Positions 58,155 to 64,000 of a stretch of DNA of 64,000 nucleotides are shown here, piece by piece. This DNA is from Calonectria ilicicola (lineage: Eukaryota; Ascomycota; Sordariomycetes; Hypocreales; Nectriaceae): the NCBI GenBank assembly GCA_020809705.1, contig CP085830.1, positions 1,612,001 to 1,676,000 of the forward strand, written 5' to 3'. The notes under the pieces were generated by a model, which saw only the letters and a list, made by a program, of their open reading frames with translations, made no database searches and was not told the DNA's origin. A program made the translations under genes and the position numbers. Within the stretch, counting starts at the first letter, position 1. The number at the start of each line of letters is the position of its first letter.

Positions 58155-59978
58155 ATGTCCAAGCTAGAGGAGCACGTTTACACCCCACTTCAGCCTCAGC
58201 AAATTAGGTTGTTGCACTGTCGACGATCATGCAACTCCACAGGCCCTGCCAGGCCCTCTGCAATTTTCAGCGCAAACAATTTTGCGAGGCGACTTAATCA
58301 TGTGATTGAAATGACTCAAGTCAATCTTGCTACTTGTCCCTCTTTTATAGCACTTTCTTACCAATGGGAGAGCGCCTATCCAGAGAAAAGGCTTTCATTA
58401 CGCGATAATACAGCTCTTGACTTGACTATGTCCGCTACTCATGTTCTGTTCGACATCCTTCTGGACATGGAGGATGGTTTCATCTGGATAGATCAGGCTT
58501 GCATTGATCAGGCCAATATTGAAGAGAAGAGCCAACAAGTTGCCCACATGGGTGACATATACCGGAAAGCCTCCAAAGTCATGGTTTGGCTTGGACCCGA
58601 AACTTCCGCGTCAGCTCTGGTCAATAGAATATTTCAAGCATTTGAAGAGTCCCCGGGGCACTCTGATGAAATGGCAGTTCTCAAAGAGGCGTTTGTAACC
58701 TCTCCAGACGCTGATGTCAACAGACAAGCCATGATTTCAACAATGGCTTCATCTTGGTTTGAGCGAGCTTGGGTTGTCCAGGAATTTGTGTTTGCTAAAG
58801 AAGCTATATTCATGAACGGACGATATAGATGGTCTGCCGATACTATGTTTCACGTCACCTGTCGTTTCCGAAATATGGGGAAAAAATATCCTGGCGAATT
58901 TTTGGACGCAGAAATTTCGTACCTGCGGAAGAATCATCATTTGCAAGCCATGCAAAACACCAAGGAGGTCCGCGAGGACTTTCACATGCTCCTCTCACGG
59001 TTGACTAGCGATTGTCAAACCTCTGATCCCATAGATCTCGTTTATGCATTTCTTTCTCTAAATACCGATGACCGCATTCGGATACAGGCGAAGTATGATG
59101 CATCAGTGTATCAGGTGTTTGTTGAAACGGCGAGAACCATTATTTCATCAACTGGGAACCTCGACATATTAGCTGTTGCCCCGCGACAAACTCGTCGAAA
59201 ATCCCATCTGAATACAACTTTCCCCTCAAACTTTCCATCCTGGGTTCCAAATTGGTGTCATGGACCCTCAAGCGTCCCGATATTCTATCGGCAAGGCCAT
59301 GTTTCTTTCAATGCCTGTTTGGACCTCCCATGGGAAGGAGAGACAACAGAGTCCGAACATTTCAATGCTTTAGAACTACGAGGAAGGGTTATAGGAACAG
59401 TATACCGGGTTTCTACAGTGCTTGCCGGAATAGGATCACGACAACAGCTTGCTAATTTTGTCAAGCTTGACGAACAGGGAGCGTCTCTCAGCCAAATTAT
59501 ACAGCAGCTACCCAAGAAACCGCAATTGACCAGACACAGAGTCTTGCGCGCGTGCATTTCGGACGGATCATTTATACCGCACTTGTCTAAAAAGATGGTG
59601 GAGAATGACATGCAGTTTCGGCAATTTACGAGGCTGAGTAAAGCTAATCTCGACAGTTTGTTGAATGTATACGACAACGAAGAGCAATTCGAGGAGCAGA
59701 ATCTGGAGAAGCAGCTTTTATTGGAGTACATTTTGGTACTGCGGAATAGAAGGTTATTTGTGGCCAGAGATGGCCGAATTGGACTAGTGGAAAGGTCAGT
59801 ACAAGCCGGGGACCGCATCATCATTGCGCATGGGTCTGCAACGCCGTTGGTGATTCGCGCAGTCGAAGGTCGCACCAAACGATACAAGTTTATTGGGCAA
59901 TGCTATTTTGAAAATTCAATGTATGGGGAAGAGTGTAATTTTGAAAAGAGGCCGGCATCTACTTTCAAAATCATCTGA
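58155..59978 (+). CDS. HET-domain (heterokaryon incompatibility) protein
   Basis: 607 aa, single exon; an upstream ATG at 58131 would add eight residues. The HET domain spans about residues 60-220, with its three conserved blocks visible: FIALSYQWESAYPE, FIWIDQACIDQANIEEKSQQ and MGDIYRKASKVMVWLGP. The C-terminal two thirds have no recognised domain but include SWFERAWVVQEFVFA and DPIDLVYAFLSL, which are typical of HET proteins. HET domains are related to TIR folds and trigger cell death when incompatible hyphae fuse, though most family members are untested. The gene appears intact. Presence here with a TPR-CHAT gene fits an allorecognition-rich accessory region. Confidence 0.9.
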   Translation: MSKLEEHVYTPLQPQQIRLLHCRRSCNSTGPARPSAIFSANNFARRLNHVIEMTQVNLATCPSFIALSYQWESAYPEKRLSLRDNTALDLTMSATHVLFDILLDMEDGFIWIDQACIDQANIEEKSQQVAHMGDIYRKASKVMVWLGPETSASALVNRIFQAFEESPGHSDEMAVLKEAFVTSPDADVNRQAMISTMASSWFERAWVVQEFVFAKEAIFMNGRYRWSADTMFHVTCRFRNMGKKYPGEFLDAEISYLRKNHHLQAMQNTKEVREDFHMLLSRLTSDCQTSDPIDLVYAFLSLNTDDRIRIQAKYDASVYQVFVETARTIISSTGNLDILAVAPRQTRRKSHLNTTFPSNFPSWVPNWCHGPSSVPIFYRQGHVSFNACLDLPWEGETTESEHFNALELRGRVIGTVYRVSTVLAGIGSRQQLANFVKLDEQGASLSQIIQQLPKKPQLTRHRVLRACISDGSFIPHLSKKMVENDMQFRQFTRLSKANLDSLLNVYDNEEQFEEQNLEKQLLLEYILVLRNRRLFVARDGRIGLVERSVQAGDRIIIAHGSATPLVIRAVEGRTKRYKFIGQCYFENSMYGEECNFEKRPASTFKII

Positions 59979-60427
59979 AGTAATAAATTGACATTGTTCT
60001 TTACACTCAGCTCGACTATCATTTGTCTATATTCTTAGCCCATGCACACAACTTTAGAAATTCCCATCACGCGAACCACCAGACTCTGCTGAAGAGCCGC
60101 CGCCAGAGTAGGAAGACAAAGAAATGTGGGACCAAATATGGGAATTGCTGGCCAACTCAACCATTATCACTGAAAAGTTCACTTTTCCTTCTGAGTTCAC
60201 GGCAACGAGAAAAATTACGGTTAATATGAGTCAGGACGGGCGAGATCAGGCTCCAAGGGAAACCAGATTAGAAATTCAAAATGACTGTCAGCAGCATCTG
60301 CCAATTGCTCCACACAAGTGCGGCGGTCAAAGTGGGTCCAATAAGCCATAGTGCTTACTGACTCCTTACTCAAACACGGCCATCGACATTCATCGCCAAA
60401 CAACCGCGTCACTAAACGACAAGAAGA
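59979..60427. other. Intergenic region upstream of a Zn2Cys6 gene
   Basis: Promoter-type spacer with overlapping short frames only. Confidence 0.5.
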
Positions 60428-61603
60428 ATGTCGCTGCGACGAAAAACTTGTAACCATTGTTTCAAGAGTCGACGGAAATGTGACTTTGCTTATCCAACGT
60501 GCGGGACGTGCCGAAGGACCAGGAAGACCTGTCAATATGCCTATGCCCCGACCCGCCGCTCGAACGAGTCATGGCAGCCGGAATCATTAAGTACTGGGCG
60601 CGTTCTGTCCAGCACCTCCTCGACAACTCCAACTCTAGCACAAGTCCAAAATGACCCTATTTCCACTCTTCTTGAAATAGATGCTTTCACCAGCTGCGCC
60701 TTCAGTCAATATGAGGAGTCGCTCGATTTTGGGAGCATATCAAGTCCCTCTCAATCTGTTCTTGACCTGCTGACAAATACGCCGCCGACTCGATCAAGCG
60801 TGCCAGACCTGGTCGGCCCCCTTGGTGAAGTGCAGCCGCTGCAAGGCGGCACTGAGTCCTGGCAATGGGTGATTGAGCAGTTCAAAGGTTACCCGCGAGA
60901 ATTCGCTCAGCGGGCAGAAACCCTGTTTATCCACAAAGAATTGTACAGCGAGTCAATGCCACAACCTATACGGGCAGCATTTGGTGTCTCGTCTGCGTCG
61001 TGTTTCATCAATGCCAACAACGCTGCGATGCTATTCAAAATGATAGACTCTGAGATTCTTGAGCTGCTTAACCGCGTTGATGGAGCAACCCTTCTTGAGG
61101 AATTAGCCAGCCTTCAGGCCGCTGTCTTATATCAGATCATTCGCCTCTTCCATGGCAGTATTGAACAGCGGGTCGTGGCTGAGCAGCAACAAGATGTTCT
61201 CATGACATGGTCTTTGAAGTTTCTTGCACGCTCTAAAATAGAGCTTGGGAATAGTGCTGCGACAGACCGGCAAACATGGATTCTCGCAGAAAGCATTCGT
61301 CGGACCGTTCTGATGGTCTACATGCTTTATGGTGTCAATTCGATTTTTAAACAAGGCATCTGCATCGGATTTCCAACGCTGGCCAAACTACCAGTGTCGA
61401 CAGCGCTGGGCTCCTGGAACTCACAGATAGATGATGAATATCGCTTCCAGACTGACGCCACAATCTCATACGAAACATTCACCGCGCTTTGGCTCGTTTC
61501 TACCCCACGGTCGTTGGATCCGTTTGAAAAGCTGCTCCTGATTCCCTGCAAAGGAATAGATATTGTCACAACCTATAATCAATCAGCATTGTCAGCAATT
61601 TAG
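60428..61603 (+). CDS. Zn(II)2Cys6 transcription factor, short form
   Basis: 391 aa, intron-less. The N-terminal zinc cluster is complete: CNHCFKSRRKC followed by CGTCRRTRKTC (C-x2-C-x6-C...C-x2-C-x6-C). A Ser/Thr-rich linker follows, then a helical region resembling the C-terminal domain seen in regulators of specialised-metabolite clusters and other small zinc-cluster proteins (FAQRAETLFIHKELY, LEELASLQAAVLYQIIRLFHG, ESIRRTVLMVYMLYGV). There is no long middle-homology domain of the CTF1 type. It is convergent with the NmrA-like gene; targets are unknown. Confidence 0.85.
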   Translation: MSLRRKTCNHCFKSRRKCDFAYPTCGTCRRTRKTCQYAYAPTRRSNESWQPESLSTGRVLSSTSSTTPTLAQVQNDPISTLLEIDAFTSCAFSQYEESLDFGSISSPSQSVLDLLTNTPPTRSSVPDLVGPLGEVQPLQGGTESWQWVIEQFKGYPREFAQRAETLFIHKELYSESMPQPIRAAFGVSSASCFINANNAAMLFKMIDSEILELLNRVDGATLLEELASLQAAVLYQIIRLFHGSIEQRVVAEQQQDVLMTWSLKFLARSKIELGNSAATDRQTWILAESIRRTVLMVYMLYGVNSIFKQGICIGFPTLAKLPVSTALGSWNSQIDDEYRFQTDATISYETFTALWLVSTPRSLDPFEKLLLIPCKGIDIVTTYNQSALSAI

Positions 61604-61958
61604 GCTTCCCGTCAATCAAAGAAAAATAAACTTACAAACAACCCCCCTCAATAAGCATTTCTATTGCAATAACCCACTATTTATGAAATCATTGGGGGCT
61701 GTCTGGTCAATGACTCACCACTGCCGCCCTGTATGATATTTGCGCAAAAGTGAAACTCAAGAAACGAAATGAGAGTATCGCATAAAATGTATCGATCAAA
61801 AGAATATTACTATTCCAAGAAAGTTTGAGTAGATATTAGCTACAAGAATCATGCAAACCAATAAATCCTTTCTGAAACAGCTCATAATTGACATATGAAA
61901 GCGACGATCAAGTCTCCGCATGTCCAGATACCCAGAATACAAGTCACTGCAACTGTAT
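61604..61958. other. Intergenic between convergent genes
   Basis: AT-rich 3' regions of the zinc-cluster and NmrA-like genes. No gene seen. Confidence 0.55.
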
Positions 61959-62924
61959 TCAGTCCATCACTCGCATTGCCGAAAAAACCTCAGCCGACCC
62001 GACCAGGCCTTGCACGTTCAGGTCCTCCTTTGTCAAGAAATCTCCTTCGACCTTGGCAAACGGCTTCCCATCAGCAACTTCAAGATAGTTATGCGAAGCA
62101 TCCATGAGATCAGCCCAGACTGGCCACAATTTGACATAGTCTTCCCTTCGGACTTGGATGCAGCGCGCCTGTATACCTTGGGCTTTCGCAAAAGTTGATA
62201 GCAGTTCACTGAATGTCATCTGCTCAGCCAAACCAGCGACAAATTTTCCAGGGAGTGTCTTGTGTGGCTGCTCCAAAATCGCCTTGACGAATAGTCCAAC
62301 ATTCACTTTTTCATCTCCTAACAGCGGCACAACAGTCGAAGAGGGTACCCCGAGATATTGCACGTATGATTTGCTGCCGTCCATGGTGCGAAGGGGGGAT
62401 GGAAGATACATGGGGTACTGCATGTTGCCAGCGTACCAACCCACCCAGAGGAATGTTGTTTTTCTCAGAAGATCCGGTACGGTTTTGATGTAATCATCAA
62501 CACGGTTCTTGCTTTCGTAATAAGGGACCACCGCCTTTCCGCCAGTATTTTGTCGCGAATTGGGTAGTGTCGACCACACATAATGCTCCAAGGACTCGGT
62601 TGCTGCAGCAGCTTGAGCAAGGTTAATACCAAGCCTAGTCTCTATATCCATTGACTCCTCGATGCTTTGTGTAGCCAGTGCAGCAAAGTAGTTGGTCACG
62701 GCAAAGATAGCATGACTTCCTGTGAATGCGGATCGAAGAGAATCGACACTGTTAATGTCTGCTCCAACAATCTCAACACCTTTAGCTATCAAAGCCTTGG
62801 CTGCATCACTCTCGGAACTGCGAGTAATCACTCTCAGAGAGTAGGCCGGATTGTCGAGGAGGGCTCTGACGACGGAGCCTCCCTGAATGCCCGTACCACC
62901 AACAACCGTAATTTTCTTTGACAT
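61959..62924 (-). CDS. NmrA-like NAD(P)-binding protein
   Basis: 321 aa, intron-less. The N terminus has the atypical-SDR Rossmann motif VVGGTGIQGGSVVRALL, followed by VITRSSES at the second strand, where Arg suggests NADP preference. DINSVDSL and FAVTNYF are typical NmrA-family blocks. A Tyr/Lys pair (YYESKNRVDDY) corresponds to the former SDR active site. Family members include the nitrogen-metabolite repressor NmrA (a redox-sensing regulator that binds GATA factors) and isoflavone-reductase-like enzymes. This one could be sensor or reductase and the sequence does not decide. Length is normal and it appears intact. A neighbouring zinc-cluster regulator is convergent. Confidence 0.87.
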   Translation of the reverse strand: MSKKITVVGGTGIQGGSVVRALLDNPAYSLRVITRSSESDAAKALIAKGVEIVGADINSVDSLRSAFTGSHAIFAVTNYFAALATQSIEESMDIETRLGINLAQAAAATESLEHYVWSTLPNSRQNTGGKAVVPYYESKNRVDDYIKTVPDLLRKTTFLWVGWYAGNMQYPMYLPSPLRTMDGSKSYVQYLGVPSSTVVPLLGDEKVNVGLFVKAILEQPHKTLPGKFVAGLAEQMTFSELLSTFAKAQGIQARCIQVRREDYVKLWPVWADLMDASHNYLEVADGKPFAKVEGDFLTKEDLNVQGLVGSAEVFSAMRVMD

Positions 62925-64000
62925 GGTTTCGAAAGAGGAGAAGCGGAGGTACTAGAGTTGATTCTAAGTATTGAAAGATGTCAAGTTCAGTTTTGGGGGG
63001 TTTCAAAGCCGAATGTATCTGAGAACGCGACTGTTTCGTGTGCTGGGGTAATCATCACACACGAGGCGCTCACGTTGGCTATATACCTTAGAGACGGAGA
63101 ACCATTTTGTTCTACCGAAGCGAGAAAATCTTGAAAAATAGATCCTGTTGGTTCAGAAATTGGTTGATTTCACATCAAGACCGCCGTTTTGTGGAGCTAC
63201 GGTCGGGATTGCGGCGGTCAAATGTGGATCCCCGCTTTTGGTTGCATTCGTCGCCATTTTGGGCTGATTAGTTGGGACGCTTAATGTTTGGCCCCCGGTC
63301 CAAGACTTTGTGTCATCTTCAGGATTTTAGTGCAGGAAAGGGTCCCGGTTTATTCGGCAGTGGATATAATTCTTCTTGGTTTCATGTTGCTAATATCGGT
63401 ACTTGTGCGTGAAAAATCAGCCAAGTAGTTGAGCAAATAACGTTAGTGATCAGGACTGTGCACCCAACCATCCTAAGCGACACCGAAAGCTAAGCGTACA
63501 TACAATAAACTACAATTGAATTTTAGTTGTGATGTTTGGAGGTTACTAGATGGCTTGAATAGAGCAAAATTAAATAGAAATCTCTGAAGTGATGTAGCCA
63601 TGCGTTGTGTGCAAGTCACAACACATTTACCAATAATGGGTCCATAAATCAATGTAAAAAAGATTTAATTTAAACAATCGCTTTGTAATTTAGTTAAATT
63701 AGACGACGGTATAGCTTTAGCATCAATTCACTTGCCCCTGTCTGTGGTCATCCATTTTTCTCGCTGCAACAAGTCAACTTGAATGGCGGCAAAATCACGC
63801 TTATCACGTGGATTACCTTTTATCACTACGGAACTAACAATTCCTCCAGCATTATCCCCGACCATTGTTGATGGTGACAGCTGATTCTGGCAATGTCCTT
63901 CCCCACACTCCGGAATTACCGTCCGACTCGGAACATATCTCTAATCACAACAAAGAACTAAACCACTCTGGATCGTCACATCACCGATAAGATAGTCTCT
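62925..64000. other. Terminal intergenic region
   Basis: Promoter side of the NmrA-like gene followed by AT-rich sequence to the window edge. No recognised gene, repeat or RNA. Confidence 0.5.

Noticed and set aside
1..64000. Search for CRISPR arrays, rRNA genes, insertion sequences and complete transposons
   Set aside because: None seen. CRISPR arrays and bacterial IS elements are not expected in a fungal nuclear genome, and no terminal repeats with a transposase or reverse-transcriptase frame were found.

Overview
The window looks like accessory nuclear DNA of a filamentous ascomycete (Pezizomycotina, probably a Eurotiomycete such as Penicillium, Talaromyces or Aspergillus). The grounds are short introns of about 46-118 nt with GTAAGT-type donors and CTAAC/CTAAT branch sites, Zn(II)2Cys6 regulators, HET, F-box/DUF, RTA1-like and NmrA families, and a hybrid NRPS-PKS gene. 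Many genes are split, so exon joins were worked out by eye from splice signals and reading-frame continuity.

Left part (1-14 kb): a large multi-zinc-finger nuclear protein (1256-6322), a small SRPBCC protein, an FMP52-like NAD(P)-binding protein, a 114-aa protein with an internal duplication, and a secreted FMN-dependent 2-hydroxy-acid oxidase in seven exons.

Biosynthetic core (14-27 kb): a single-ORF megasynthase of A-T-KS-AT-T order with a complete hotdog thioesterase fused at its C terminus. It has no condensation domain and no reducing or methylating domains. Downstream on the same strand is a two-exon gene fusing a 3-hydroxyacyl-CoA-dehydrogenase-like domain to a YWTD/SMP-30-like beta-propeller. 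Both proteins carry Asn-Gly minisatellite linkers, and the dehydrogenase appears to have Arg where its catalytic His should be. An HSL-type hydrolase, an SDR and an RTA1-like membrane protein lie further along. Short (TTAGGG)3 tracts at 7.03 and 34.97 kb bracket the core. This pair of genes is my best candidate for an undescribed system.

Middle (28-44 kb): a broken F-box/LRR-like gene, an intact TPR-CHAT caspase-like gene, the SDR, the RTA1 gene, a helical protein built on an 18-residue repeat, and a second broken conserved gene.

Right part (44.7-64 kb): a compact Zn2Cys6 regulator / L-fuconate-dehydratase-like enzyme / anion-symporter trio. The enzyme and transporter diverge from a promoter that holds two near-identical inverted CTCGGCGTYTCGGCGT elements, so this looks like a sugar-acid catabolic cluster. 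It is followed by a third broken gene (F-box/DUF7600-like), a seven-exon zinc alcohol dehydrogenase, a HET-domain gene, a second Zn2Cys6 regulator and an NmrA-like gene. Three decaying family members plus HET and CHAT genes give this part the character of a fast-turnover accessory or subtelomere-like region.
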